64,000 nt of DNA from Plasmodium relictum (lineage: Eukaryota; Apicomplexa; Aconoidasida; Haemosporida; Plasmodiidae), in NCBI RefSeq assembly GCF_900005765.1, contig NC_041690.1, forward strand, positions 992,001 to 1,056,000. The letters are read 5' to 3'. Numbering within the stretch: the first letter of the stretch is position 1; every line of letters starts with the position of its first letter. Positions 33,289 through 46,736 of this stretch are shown piece after piece. The notes beneath the pieces are model-generated. The model was not told the DNA's origin, made no database searches, and saw only the letters and a list, made by a program, of their open reading frames with translations. A program made the translations under genes and the position numbers.

Positions 33289-34482
33289 CTAAGCCACAGG
33301 TTCCTGAACTTCTACAATAGGATCTTGAATTTTCGTGTCTGCATCATTTCTATTTTCTTTTTCCATAGTACACTTAGACTCATTGCATTCTTTTTTTTCT
33401 TCTTCATTGTTTTGATTATCTATTTCATCATCATCTTCATCATCATCTTCTTCTTCACTTGAATCATCACCATATGAGCTAGAGTCATCGTCATTCATAT
33501 TATTCATGTTTGGCATATTTTTAAATTGATCCATTCCACCTAATCCTGAAAAGTTAGCCATATCATCACCGCCCATACCCATATTACCTAATTTACTAAA
33601 ATCTAAGTCTCCCATTCCTCCCATTCCTCCCATATTTCCTAGTTGACTCATGTCTGGCATACCTCCCATTCCTCCAAAACTATTCATTGCCATGTCATCA
33701 TATTCAGTTGTTTTATTTTCTTCATCAGTATCAACCCAAGAATTCCAATCGCATTTAATCCAATGTTTTTTTCCATCATTATTTATTGTTTTCCATCTTT
33801 CTTTTTCTTTTTTTATTATTTTAAATTTTATATTTCTTTTTGTACTATATTTAGATTCATCAACATTTATTGGTTTTAAAAAATTTAAAGTAAATTCATA
33901 TTCATTTTTATCTTTAGTAGCATAGAAATATAACTTGTCTTCTTTCAAGTCAATCTTGACATTTTCTATATCTTGTAATTCTATAGTTAAATAAAGGCAC
34001 TCTTTTTTTTGAGCCCACAAAACTATTGGATATAATCTAAAAAGGAAAAATATATATATATATATATATATAAATATGAAATTTATATAAATGAACATAT
34101 AAAAATTTTATGTATATTAAAAAAAAATTTATAGTAAATCATAAATGATAAGAAATTAGTTCTTTATGTTGCATTAAGATTATTATTCGAATATATATGT
34201 ATTCAATAGAATTCTAAAAAAAAGCACGTAGTTATAAAAAGGGATAAGAACGTTATTTAAAGATTAAGCAATATTTTTATAAAATTATGTATACAAAAGT
34301 ATACAAATTTGTATAATACAAAAAAGTGTAATGTATATATGAAATGTAGATGATATGAACCAATTAGTAAAACAATTTAATAAATTCAAAAAAAAAAAAA
34401 AACTTAAGGTAAAATAATAAAAATATAATACAAATTCATATTATTTTATTATATTTTTTTTTTTATTTTAAACTTACGGCAT
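33289..34482 (-). CDS. p23: Hsp90 co-chaperone p23 (two exons)
   Basis: Cytosolic co-chaperone that stabilises ATP-bound Hsp90 and damps its ATPase. I join exon 1 (34482-34478, only ATGCC) to exon 2 (34036-33289) over a 441-base intron with a GTAAGT donor and a TTTTTAG acceptor. This gives 250 residues starting MPLYPIVLWAQKKECLYLT. The CS domain covers about 1-110 and contains the WxxWxDxD-type stretch KHWIKCDWNSWVDTDEE, which matches the conserved p23 end motif. A Gly/Met-rich segment (GGMGGM repeats, about 130-185) follows, then a very acidic tail. Reading exon 2 without the splice would give a false Ile/Tyr/Phe leader translated from the (TA)n in the intron. Confidence 0.9.
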
Positions 34483-36604
34483 TTTTTAAAAATCTTTATT
34501 AAAAATTTTAAATAAAAAAATAAATAGGAAAATTATTAAATATTTTTGGGTTATGATTTAATTTTTAGCTAACTTTTAATTAAAAAAAATTAAAAAGTTA
34601 TAAATATAAAACTGTTATATATAAATAATTTGTAATAAATATATAATATAAGTATATTTTTTTTAAATAATAATAGTTTATTTTTATTATTTATTTTTTT
34701 TATTTTTTTTTTGTATCAATAACAAAAAATTGTAATTTTTATTTCAAAAAAAAAAAAAAAAATGTATTATCTGCATATAGGAATTTCAAGATTCATGTAA
34801 ATATTCTTAGTAATTCAAATATTTTTTTTTTTTTTATATATAAATAAAAAAAAAATTAAAGAACTTGCATTGGCATGCTCACCATATATAATTTTTTTTT
34901 TTTTTCGTATCTTAAAATATAATAGTATGATGCTAATAATTCATACTATAAAAAAAAGTTCATTCTATAAAAGAAAATATTAAAAGCACAAAAATTTCAG
35001 ATGTCACTATTATATATAATAAGGAAAAAAAAAAAAAAAAAAAATGAGAACAACATATTGAATTATAATTATTAAAAATTGTTATGAGTAGTACTTTATC
35101 AAAATAAATTTATATAAATGTTGCATTTTTTTTTTTAACTTCATACTCTACAATGCATATGCTTACGCGAAAAAATAATTTTGCATAAACATATTTATTT
35201 ATAATGCAATTTTCTTATGAAATCAATGACATATATATATATATATAAACTAAATGAAATATAAATTGTACCGAAATAAAAATATGAAATATTTCGAATT
35301 CCTTATTTTATTATTACATGTTTGAGAATTTAATAAAAACATTGACAAATAAACACGGAAACATTTTCTGTATTTTGTAAATTTTTTTTACTTCATAAAT
35401 TTTTAAGGTGTAATAATTTACGTCTTTTACTAATTTTGCATAACTTGTATTTTTACATAAATATTGATAAAAAAAAAAAAAAAAAAGAACACAAAAGAAT
35501 TCCAATTTTTTTTATATATATGAACTTTATAGTGATAAATAATTTAAATGGAAAAAAAAAGGAAATTAAAATATTAATTTTTTATAATACATGAATTGAA
35601 TAAATAAAAAACAAATATTGCAAGTATTGCAAGTTAAAGAATTCCTTATTATCTATTAACAATAAGTTTTTTTTGAAGAAATTGTATAAGATTTGTAGAT
35701 ACTTACGGTTATAAATTATTACATTGATGTAAATAAGATTCTAAAAGTATATTTACTATCGATTTAAAAAATTATAATTTTTTTCCTTTTTATATTTTTA
35801 AAAAATTATACCATCAAGCATACAGAAAGAAATACCATATAACTTCTCATGGCTAATTTTGTTAGATTTTAATCTTTTTATATAAGTAATTTTTATCAAA
35901 AATTAGTTTTTAAATATGTATGTCATTCTTAATTTTAATTATATTAAAGGAATCATTATATGATTATTAAATTCCGGAAATCCCCTTTTACATGCATACT
36001 AAACATTTTTTAATATATCATATATTATTTTTGTGTTAATTTTAAACATATTTATTCGGAATTATTTTTTATTTTATTTTTGTATTGAAAATTATAATAG
36101 CATAATCAATTCTAAAAGCAATGAATAAAAATAAATAAAAATCTGAAATAATTTTAATAAAGATTCATCCCAGATTTCGTTCATCTTATAATATTCAATA
36201 TTACTGTATATTAAAAAAAAAAAAAAAAACAATAATTTCTATATCACAAACTTTTTTTTATATTATTTTTTTTTTTTTTCATTTAGCGTATATACAATAT
36301 ATAAATTACTTCAATTACCTAAATAATATATTCTTATAATTATAATATATTCTTTATGATTAATAAATAAAAATTTACTTTAATTTTTATTATTAATTTA
36401 TTCTAAATCAAAATTTGCATTTGATAATAAGTTATAAAACTCACAATTAAAGGTCTTATTAAAAATAATAGAAAAAATTATTATGAAAAGATTCTTATCA
36501 GTGGATTAAAAAAAAAATATATATATTATTTATAATATACTATTCTTTTAAAATATAAGTAAAATTATTATGAATAAACAATATTACATAAATAAAAAAA
36601 GTTA
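34483..36604. other. Divergent intergenic region, p23 (-) and RAP protein (+)
   Basis: At 2.1 kb this is the longest gene-free stretch here. It must hold two promoters. A 63-codon frame on the minus strand at 35314-35505 is slightly richer in G/C than its surroundings but shows no family motif, so I leave it uncalled. No RNA gene seen. Confidence 0.5.
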
Positions 36605-39600
36605 ATGTTGAAAGTATATAATTTAACCATTAAAGTAAATAAAAAATGTGAATTTCATTTTGTTAAAAATTTCTCAATAAAAAAAGAGGATACATTAAAG
36701 GCTATAAAAATAAATAAGGAAATTTTAAAAAGTAACAATGTTCTTGAAATAATAAAAATAATAAAAGAAAATGAAAGAAAAACAAATATAATTAATCATG
36801 TAACATTTTTTCATAGATTAATGCAAATAATAAATAAAAACAGTAAAATATACTTACAAAATAAAAAATATATTGATGCAGAAATAGAAGAAAAAATTAA
36901 AGTATTTTTTAAATATTTAAATAATAATAAAGAATTAGAGAAAATAAATAACTATAACAAACGTTTGTTTTCTTCTTTTATATGGTCTTTTAGTAAATAT
37001 TTTTGCCTTTTAAATGAAAATAGGAATTTAGATATACATAGTAACTTAGACAATTGCAAAAATGAAATCGAAAATACAAATATTTTCCAAAATAACCGAG
37101 AAAACAAAAATATATGTAAAGGTAATTATAATAGATGCTATAAAAATATATGTGAATATAATTCATTTCTGAGGTATTGTAATAAATGCAATAAAAGTAA
37201 ATACATTTCCAATAAATGTGTATGTTGTAAAAATTACATAGAAATATATAAAAAAAAACAAAATACATTTCTTAAAACGAAATATAATGAATTCAACATA
37301 AATAAAAATTATATATGTAATATTTCTGATATTAATTTATTGTATCGATATGCAAATATATATTTATCATTTTTAAATCCATCTCGTTATGTTATAGTTA
37401 TTTGGTCATTAAGTAAACTAAATAAAGATAATAAGGAAACACATGAAAATTATTGGAAAAGAAGCTTAAGTCTTATTGCTTTATTAAAAAAAGAAGAAGT
37501 TATAATTTTATTACACTCCTATTCTTATGTTAACTTTTCAAATTTCTACTTTTATATTAAAATAAAAGATTTTATTATAGAAAAAAAAATACATATAAGA
37601 TTAATTAATGAAAAAAATTATGAATCTATAATAAATATGTTGTTAGCATATTCTAATCAAAATATTTTTTTTTCTGATTTATTCGAAAGTACAATAAATT
37701 ATATTCTGAAAACAAAAAATTTTTTTAATTCATTAAAAAATAAAGAACTCTTAACAATTTTATTTTGTATATGCAAATGTCCATTTTTATATATACATAA
37801 TGAAAATAAGTTTAATATGCTTAAAAAAAGTGCATTCAGAAAAAATATCCTTTTATATGAATTATTAAAAAAAAAAATCATGAAAAGGTGTAATAAACAT
37901 AATTTTGTAGAAAATGTCTCAATTTACAAAAGCATTTCTTCTGTTAATAAAGAAACAACTGAAATAAAAACTAGTAATATTTTCACTTTGGAAAATTTGA
38001 TTATAACTATTTGGTCTTTAAGTCTTAAATATATTTATTCAGCAAAATTGCTTTTATATAGTTTCATTAAGATGAATAATTTAATAAAAAATGAAAGTTT
38101 CATTTATAATTATTATCATATATTAACTAATTTTTATTTATCTTTTTTATCATTTGTGCTAGATGGTGAAACTCAGATTAATTTGTATTTTAATAGGGAA
38201 GAAAAAAATTCTTTAAATATCTTAAATGAAAATATGAACATTTTTATGAGGAATTTTGATATATTAAAAAAGTCGATAAACATGAGCCAACGAAAAAATA
38301 ACATTGAAATTTCTAATATGCAAAAAGATATTTTTTTTTTAGTAAAAAATTTGGACTGGTCTAAAAATGTAATAACGATATTAGAACATAAAAATCCTTT
38401 GCAAATATCTATAGATATTTTGTTATTTAAAAAAATATATTTCAAAAATGATTTCAATAACGTTGAAAAATTTGAGATACAAAAAATTATAAATAATAAG
38501 AGAGATAAAGAATACAAATGCATGGATAATTTTGAAAACCCTAATATTAGTAAGAACAAAAGTAATAGCAGTTGCAATATTGACTTTAGGAAAAATAAGA
38601 ATATAAATAGCATTCCTTTTTTTTTTTTTTTAAATATTAAAAATTATTTCTCAATAGGTTTCCATAAAAAAACCAATAAGAATGGGGAAACCTCTGAAAA
38701 CTTACATAAACAAGACATTATTGCATATTCACCAAAGAAAACATATTTATGTATGGATGATAATAAGGATAATGATATAATAATTAATCTATATAAGTAT
38801 ATTGAAAGAATGAAAAATTTTAATTTGAAAAATACTTCCAATGAATTAAAAGAAATATATAAAGATTTGATCTCTTTTTTCAATATCTATTTTAAATATA
38901 TTAGCAAAAATGATGTAATAAGCTTTTTTTATAAATTTTCGTCTTTCTTTACATTATTTTATAATATAAAATATGATATAAATTTAAATGAATTATTTAA
39001 AATTTTTTCTTTTTATCATAATTTTACTTTTTCCAATTTTAAGAAAAAGGAGAAAATTGTATATTTATTTATTGATACAGCATGGACATATTTCAGATAT
39101 ATGAAGTATATAATGTTTATATCAAAAGAAATAAATACTAATAAAATATTATTGAAAGAATTAGGTGGGACTAAATTATATTTATATGAGGAATTAAATA
39201 TAGTAATGAAAGTGTTTAATATAATAAAAAAAAAAATAATAGAAGAAAATATAATAAATGAAATATCCTCAAAAAATATGACTTTATTAATTTCAATTTT
39301 TTTATATGTTAAAAACTCCGATGATATAATAAACTATTTAAAAAGAAACAACTTTAATAATATCGTATTTTCTATAAAAGATATTATATACATATTAAGT
39401 GCTTTATCTAAATGTGAAAACACATTTGATATTGAGAATTCTTTTTGTAAGAAATTTATTGAAAATATAGAAAAATGCGGGGTAAAGGATCTTGTAGAAT
39501 TTACTTATTTATGTGCAGAACTAAAAATTAATAATAAATTTATAAGTAATAGTATAGTTAATAAAATTAATTCTGATGTTTACCTTAAAATAGAAATAGA

Positions 39601-41520
39601 AGAAAAGGATTCTAAACAAAATATGAAAAGTAACCATTTGGATAAAATAATAGATAAATCTTCTAACTATTGTACTCTCAAATTTATTTATACTTTTCAA
39701 CAGGAGCAGTTAGCCTTTTTTATTAGAAATTGTTATAGAATGCACTGTTTTGATGTGAGATTTTTTGATTTATTATGTGATATAACGTTAAAAAAATATA
39801 AGGAGTTCAATATAGAATGCTTATGCATTGTTTTACCATGTTTTGCTCGTATATATTGTCTTCATAAATCTGAAGACAGTTATTTTGCAGAGAAAAATGG
39901 AAAGAAAAAAATGAAAAGAAAAATAAAAGTCAAAAATGAATATAATGATTTTTTAGAAAAAAAAATAACCAATTGCAAGTATAATGTACCACAATCATTA
40001 AAAAAATTAATAAAATATTCAGAAAAAAAAATTATATCGAATAAAAATATAAACTTTTATAATTTATGTTATTATATGGAAACTATTACATTACTGAAAA
40101 TTGAAAATAAGAAATTGTACAATTTATCTATAGAAGAAACATTAAAAAAAATTCAAAATTCTTCATATAATGAAAAAGAAGTGAAGTTGCTTGGAAAAAT
40201 TTTATGGTGTTTATCTTATTATCATAAAACAGAGTTTTTATTTTCAATTAAAATAATTAATTTTATTTTAGAAAATAAGATATATGAGATTATAATACCT
40301 GAAAATTTCATATCTATTTTCTCTTATTTTATAAAATCAAGGGTATATAATAAAAAACTATTTCATAGTATGGGTGAAACTATTTTACTAAACATTTCTT
40401 TAAATGACTATTTTTCGCTAGGTAAAAAGAAAAAGAAATTTTTTAAGTTAAATGTAATTACTGAATTATATGCTACAATGTCTTGGGCATATGCTTTTAC
40501 CTTTTATGATAATATGAACATAACAAAGAAAGAAAAAGAAGAAAACAAAGCAAATATCAGTAATGATATCATTGAAAATGATTTAAAGTTTATTGAAAGA
40601 ATCTACATTCACATTTTTAATGAAATAAAAATTTTACAAAATTTTCAAAATATTTCATTTTTATTATTAGCTAGATTTTTCTGGGGAATTTCTATTGTAA
40701 ATTTAATAAATCAAAATTTTTTAAATTTTTTAAATGAATATAAATGGAACGATATAAAAATTGTTGAGCAAAATGATATGCATTTGCATATGATATTTAT
40801 ATTATGGTTAAGAATAAAATATGGTTATCCAAATTTGGAAATTTCCAAGAATTTTCTTCAATTTAAAGATAAAATTATCCTTCTTTTTGAAAAAAAAAAA
40901 ATTTCAAAAACAAATACTATTAAAAATAATAATATATCTAAGTTTCATCAACAGGTATCTCAAATCCTAGATAGATTCAATGTAAAATATGAGAATGAAC
41001 ACATAACAGAAGATTTTTTATCTATTGATATAATAATAAAAAATGAAAACTTTCAAGATAAAATAGCTATTGAGGTAGATGGTCCATCTCATCATTTATT
41101 GCTTTTGGATGAAATTAGTAATAGCAACTTACAGAATATAAAAAAGTAAAAATAACAAAATTAAATTAAATAAAAACTATTAAAAAAAAAAAAATTAAAT
41201 AACAAAAAGGAAACATTTAATAGAGCAATTATTAAAAATGTTATATTTTTTGAGTTTCCTACATAATAAAAGTAATTTTTATATTTAACGAATATATCCC
41301 TTTTTTTTTTTTTTTTTTATTTTATACTTTCAGGGAGTATATTATATGTGGAACCACTTATTTTAAAAGTTGGTTATTGCAGAAAAGTGGTTGGATTGTT
41401 ATTCACATCCCTTCGTATAAATGGAATAAACTAAATAACGAAGATAAAAATAATTATATAATTCGAAAATTATCAAGTTCTAGTAAATATATGAAGGATC
41501 ATTTTGAGAAATATACATGA
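36605..41520 (+). CDS. RAP-domain protein (two exons)
   Basis: Exon 1 is 36605-41145, a 188-base intron (GTAAAA...TTTCAG) follows, and exon 2 is 41334-41520. The join is in phase and gives 1575 residues. The C-terminal RAP domain, an RNA-related restriction-endonuclease-like fold abundant in apicomplexans, is split by the intron: IAIEVDGPSHHLL in exon 1, then LLQKSGWIVIHIPSYKWNKL and YIIRKLSS in exon 2. The long body is made of helical repeats in a Lys/Asn-rich background (for example NMLLAYSNQN, TIWSLSLKY, MSWAYAF), as in organelle RNA-processing RAP/OPR-type proteins. A basic N-terminus would fit a mitochondrial or apicoplast address, but this is inference. Several hydrophobic shadow frames lie on the other strand. 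Confidence 0.9.
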
Positions 41521-42468
41521 TATATAAATTTTAACTATCTTCCATAAAGATATATTAAAAAAAAGAAAAAGACAAAACAAAAAAAAAAAGAATATAAGAA
41601 GGCATATTTTAAAAATTACATATTTAGTTTTCGTTTGATAGAAGTTTAATTTAAAATACATATGCATATATATATTTAACCTATATTTTTTTTTAATAAA
41701 TAAAGTATTATGAATAAAAAAAAAAAAAAAATCCTTTTAAAAATATGCATACAAGTTGATAATAGAATCATTTTTCTAAATATAACTTTAAATATTTTAA
41801 AAAAATACATTGTATATATATTTGCAAGATTAAAAATACCTTATGTTAAGGAACTATTTTATGTAATACATTTTCTCATTTACTTTATTATGTTATAATA
41901 TTTCCCCCCCCCTCCCCCCCTTTTTCTCTTAATATGTTTTTCTCTAATAATTTTTTACTAAAAATGTGAAGTGTATGTACAAATAAAAAAAATAGAAAAT
42001 ATAAGAACATCATAATAAAATATACTTTCGCATATATATATTTATGTAGGTTTACTTATAACAAAACACGGTGTTCATTCATGTATATGTGCATATATTT
42101 ATATATATATTTGATTATATGCATATGAAGCAATGATTAATGAAATATAGTTTTTTCATATTTTCTTTTTTATTAAATAGAAAATGTGTTAAAATAAAAT
42201 TATGAAATACTATAATAATTTTTTTTTTTTTTAATGAAAATATATTTTGTTATTTGTTAAATAAATTAAAATTTTTTTATTTAAATTTTTTTTTTGTTTT
42301 ATTTTATTCTGTTTTTGTTAAATATTTTTTTAATTTTTTTGTTGATTACAAGATTCGAATACATTTATTAATTCTATAAGGGATAGCTAATTATATGAAT
42401 ATATATTAATTATATTTATATGTCTAAAAGTATTGTAAACTTCTCTAAAGAGAAAAAATATAAAAAAA
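41521..42468. other. Intergenic region between the RAP protein and NNT, with a C-rich tract
   Basis: About 0.9 kb between two genes on the same strand, so it holds the NNT promoter. It is A/T-rich apart from the C9-T-C7 tract at 41904-41920. The 62-codon frame at 41710-41898 starts in a poly(A) run and is not called. Confidence 0.55.
41904..41920. repeat. Poly(C) tract, C9-T-C7
   Basis: Sixteen C in seventeen bases, in DNA that is otherwise almost all A and T, about 550 bp upstream of the NNT start. The minus strand reads G7-A-G9 and could in principle form a G-quadruplex. Confidence 0.9.
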
Positions 42469-45400
42469 ATGAAGAGAACGACATTTTGTCTAATTCTTTT
42501 TAATTTTTATTTATTAATTATAAAGAACAGTTATTCTAAATCCAATTTAAGGAATAACCCAAAATACTTATATGAATCAGTAGAGGGCAACAATACTTTT
42601 CAAATAAAATTACCTACTATTACTTTTCCATCAAATAATAATATAAACAGTTATAAAAATGTAGAAAGGGAAACAAGAAATGTTATATCGGATGATATAT
42701 CTGAATTGTCATCATATTCCTTTTTACCATCGTTATTAAATGCAGTTTATTTATTTTCTTCTTTGTGTTTCATATTATGTTTAACAGGTCTAAATGATCA
42801 TAAGACATCAAAAAGAGGTAATATGTTAGGTTTTATAGGAATAATAGCTGCAATTTTAGTAACATTTAGTCAAGTAGGGTTCGGATTCAGATATGAATTA
42901 TTCTTTTTAATAGTAATACCAGCTGTAATTATAGGATTATATATTGCTCATAATGTAAATATGATTCAAATGCCACAATTAGTTGCTCTATTTCACAGTT
43001 TCGTTGGCTTAGCTGCTTTATTTGTAGGGTTTTCTAAATTTCATTCTGCGTCTTTTGAAAATTATGAAATGAATACAATTCATCTGAATGAGATTTATAT
43101 AGGAACATTCATTGCTTCTATTACATTTATTGGATCATTAGTTGCAGCAGGAAAATTAAGTGGAATTTTAGATAGTAAATCTTTAAAATTGAAAACAAAA
43201 AAGTTAGTTAATATTTTATTTATGATTATTATTATAATTCTAGGATATTATTTTGTTAACAACCAACTTTTATACTTAAAAACTATTTGCCTATATACTT
43301 CCTTCATTATTGAATTATTCCTTGGATTCCATTTAATAGCATCTATTGGTGCAGCAGATATGCCTGTAGTTATAAGTGCTTTAAATTCTTACTCAGGTTT
43401 TGCTACAGCTATAAGTGGATTTTTGCTCCATAACAATTTATTAATTATATCAGGTTCACTTATTGGTTCTTCAGGAGCTATATTATCTTACATTATGTGC
43501 ATAGGAATGAATAGAGATATTTTTAATATAATATTAGGAGGATGGGATGATTATGAAGAATTAAGTGAATCTTTACAAGAAAAAGAAAAAAAAAAGTCTG
43601 CGAATTCTACAACAAATAAATATGTTGCGGACAACTTAATCAATGCAAAAAATATTGTTATTGTCCCAGGTTATGGTGCTGCTGTTAGTAAATGTCAAAG
43701 AGAATTAGCTGAAATTTGTAGTATATTAAAATCAAGAAATATAGAAGTAAATTTTGCTATTCACCCAGTTGCAGGAAGAATGCCAGGTCATTTAAATGTG
43801 CTATTAGCAGAAGCAAACATTCCTTATAATATGGTTAAAGAAATGAATGAAATCAATCCATTAATATCTGATGCTGATATAGTTCTAGTAGTTGGGGCTA
43901 ATGATATCGTTAACCCTTCTTCTTTAGATCCTTCAAGTAAAATTTACGGAATGCCTGTTATTGAAGTATGGAAAAGTAGACAAGTAATTATTTTAAAAAG
44001 AAGTTTAAGCGCTGGTTATTCAGCTATTGATAACCCATTATTTTATTACTCCAATACATTTATGCTTTTTGGGGACGCTAAATATTCAACTAATCAAATT
44101 TTGACTATTTTGAATGATTATATAAGTCATAAACATCCCGTAATTACTCAAGAAGATAGAAAAATCGCTCAAAAAGAAACAGAATCTGGATCATTGCATT
44201 CCATAGTGGATAGCTTTCCAAGTGAAGAAGATATAAAATTAACAGAAGATTATCCTAAACCTAGGAGAGTTATCGGTCTAGTAAGAAATGATGATATAGA
44301 GGAGAAAAAAAAAGAAGAAAATGAAGTCAATTTAACTATAGTTCCTCTTGCACCCAAATTTATACCAAATTTAAGAAAAATGGGTTTTCGTATATTGGTT
44401 GAAGAAGATATAGGAACAAAAATATTAATAAAAAATGAAGAATATACTAAATATGGTGCTGAAATAGTATCAAGAGAAATTATTTTTAAACATAGCAACA
44501 TCATACTAAAAGTAGATCCACCAACAATAAATTTTATAAATGAAATACCAAACAATACAATATTAATTGGCTATTTGTGGCCAGGTATTAATCAACATTT
44601 ATTAGAAAAAATAGTAGAAAATAAGGAAAAAAAAAATATTACTTATCTAGCAATAGATGAAGTGCCTAGATCTACTCGTGCCCAAAAATTAGATGTTAGA
44701 AGCTCTATGAGTAATTTACAAGGATATAGAGCTGTTTTAGAAGCTTTTTTTATTTTGCCAAGATTTAGTAAATCTTCTTTAACTGCAGCAGGAAAGATTA
44801 ACCCAGCAAAAGTTTTTGTTGTTGGTGCTGGTGTAGCAGGGCTACAAGCAATTATAACAGCAAAAAGCTTAGGAGCTATTGTATATGCTCATGACTCAAG
44901 ATTATCAACAGAAGAAGAAGTGAGAAGTTGCGGTGGAATATTTATTCGAATACCAACTGATGAAACTAACAATTCAGATATCTATACAAAAACAATGAGT
45001 GAACAATATGAGAAAATACAAAGGGATATTTTCAAAAAAATTATTAAGAAGTGTGATGTTTTAATTTGTGCAGCGTTTATTCCAGGAAAAACATCTCCTA
45101 AGTTGGTAACTACTGAAATGATTAAATTAATGAAAGCAGGAAGTGTAGCTGTGGATTTGTCAACAGAATTTGGGGATAAAGAAAATAATTGGGGTGGAAA
45201 CATTGAGTGCTCCCAATCAAATAAAAATATTATTATAAATAGTGTTCATATATTAGGAAGAGATAAAATAGAAAGAAATATGCCACTGCAAGCTTCTGAT
45301 TTATTTTCAATGAATATGATAAATTTATTAGAAGAAATGGGTGGAGGATTACGATTTAATGTTGATATTAATAATGATATTATTAAATCATTAGTTGTAA

Positions 45401-46165
45401 TAAAAGATGGAAATATATTATATACACCTGAAAAAGCACTTGATAAATCAATTAAAAGTGAAAGTGTATTCGTATGTAAGAAAAAAGAAATTATAGAATC
45501 ATCTTCAAAAAAAAAAATTAAATATCCTACAGGGACACGTTTAATAGAAAAGTTTATTGAATCGGATCCTTTTTTTTATATTTCTTTATTTCTTGTAGTA
45601 ATAATTACATTACTAACAGGAAAAATATTATCACAATCTGATTTGTATCATTTATTTTTATTTACATTATCCATAATTGTTGGTTATTATTGTGTTTGGT
45701 CAGTAACCCCATCTTTACACACACCATTAATGTCTGTAACTAATGCGGTTAGTAAAGAACTGCTTAAAAACAAAGAATATAAAAATATATTTTTTATTTG
45801 TATGATGAATAAAAATAATAATTTGTTACATTATGTCTATATATGGAAAAATTTTTTTTTTTTGTTTTTTTTTCTAGCTATCTGGAGTTATAATTATAGG
45901 TAGTATGATTGAATATGGTAATGGTTTTAAAAGTTTAAGTTCAATTTTATCAATAATAGCTACTTTTTTATCGGCTATCAATTTATCTGGTATTATTTTA
46001 TTCTTTTTTTTTCTTATTAATTTTTATTATAGAATATATTCGTAAAAAGAGAAACATATGTATGTATATATCATGTTGATGATAAAATTTTTTTATATAA
46101 AATTTTTTTTTTATATAGGTGGATTCTATGTAACAAAAAGAATGCTTGATATGTTTTTGAAATAA
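42469..46165 (+). CDS. NNT: NAD(P) transhydrogenase, single-chain beta-alpha form (three exons)
   Basis: Membrane proton pump that couples ion flow to hydride transfer from NADH to NADP+. Exons are 42469-45747, 45878-45989 and 46119-46165; all joins are in phase (1145 residues). Order in the chain: signal peptide (about 1-23), a helix bundle (about 80-360, with ASIGAADMPVVISALNSYSG), the NADP domain with IVPGYGAAVSKCQ near 396 and FAIHPVAGRMPGH, then the NAD domain from about 600 with RAQKLDVRSSMSN and VVGAGVAGLQA near 780, and last helices ending SGGFYVTKRML. This beta-then-alpha order is permuted relative to animal NNT and is known in apicomplexans. In P. berghei the protein has been placed in apicoplast and ookinete crystalloids. 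Read unspliced, exon 1 would end in a false Asn/Phe tail. Donor 1 is GTTAGT. Confidence 0.93.
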
Positions 46166-46736
46166 AAGGAGTAAAAACTTAATGTTTTCTTAAATTGTAA
46201 TTCAAATGTAAAATACTTTTTTTTTTTAAGAATTTCCACTTACGCTATTATTTGGCTTTTTTCCTAATATATATGTAAATATTTTCTTAAAAATATCCCA
46301 AAACTTTTGTTTTTTTTTTTGTTATTTAATGGTTTTCATTGTACTATTACTGTTTTTTTTTTTTTTTTTATTGTAGTTTAAATATAAAAATATTTATTCT
46401 ATTAATTTTTTTTTTTTTTTTTGTCGATATGAATTTTTGGAATATATATATATTCATTTGACTATTTTAATTTTAAAAATACTATGTAAAGATTAAAAAA
46501 ATACAGAAAATTAATTTGTCTTATTTTTTTTTTTACTTTCCTATAAAAAAAAATAAGAAAAAAAATATATAAAGAAATGAAATAAAAAATAAAAAGAAAT
46601 TTAAAAATTACAAAAAAAAAAAGAGATATAAAAAAAAAATAAAATTCTTATTTTTTATATAATGTATAGTAATTTCCCAAATTGCGGATTTACTAATTAT
46701 ACGCAAAGAGTAGAGAAAAAAAAAAAAATATAAAAG
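46166..46736. other. Convergent intergenic region, NNT and GCP
   Basis: About 0.6 kb of long T and A runs between convergent 3' ends. Nothing else seen. Confidence 0.6.

Noticed and set aside
41710-41898. 62-codon frame downstream of the RAP gene
   Set aside because: Begins in a poly(A) run, and its composition is that of non-coding DNA; no upstream or downstream exon could be joined.
42340-42375. AGATTCGAATAC, which looks like a tRNA T-arm
   Set aside because: No acceptor stem, D-arm or anticodon arm can be paired around it.
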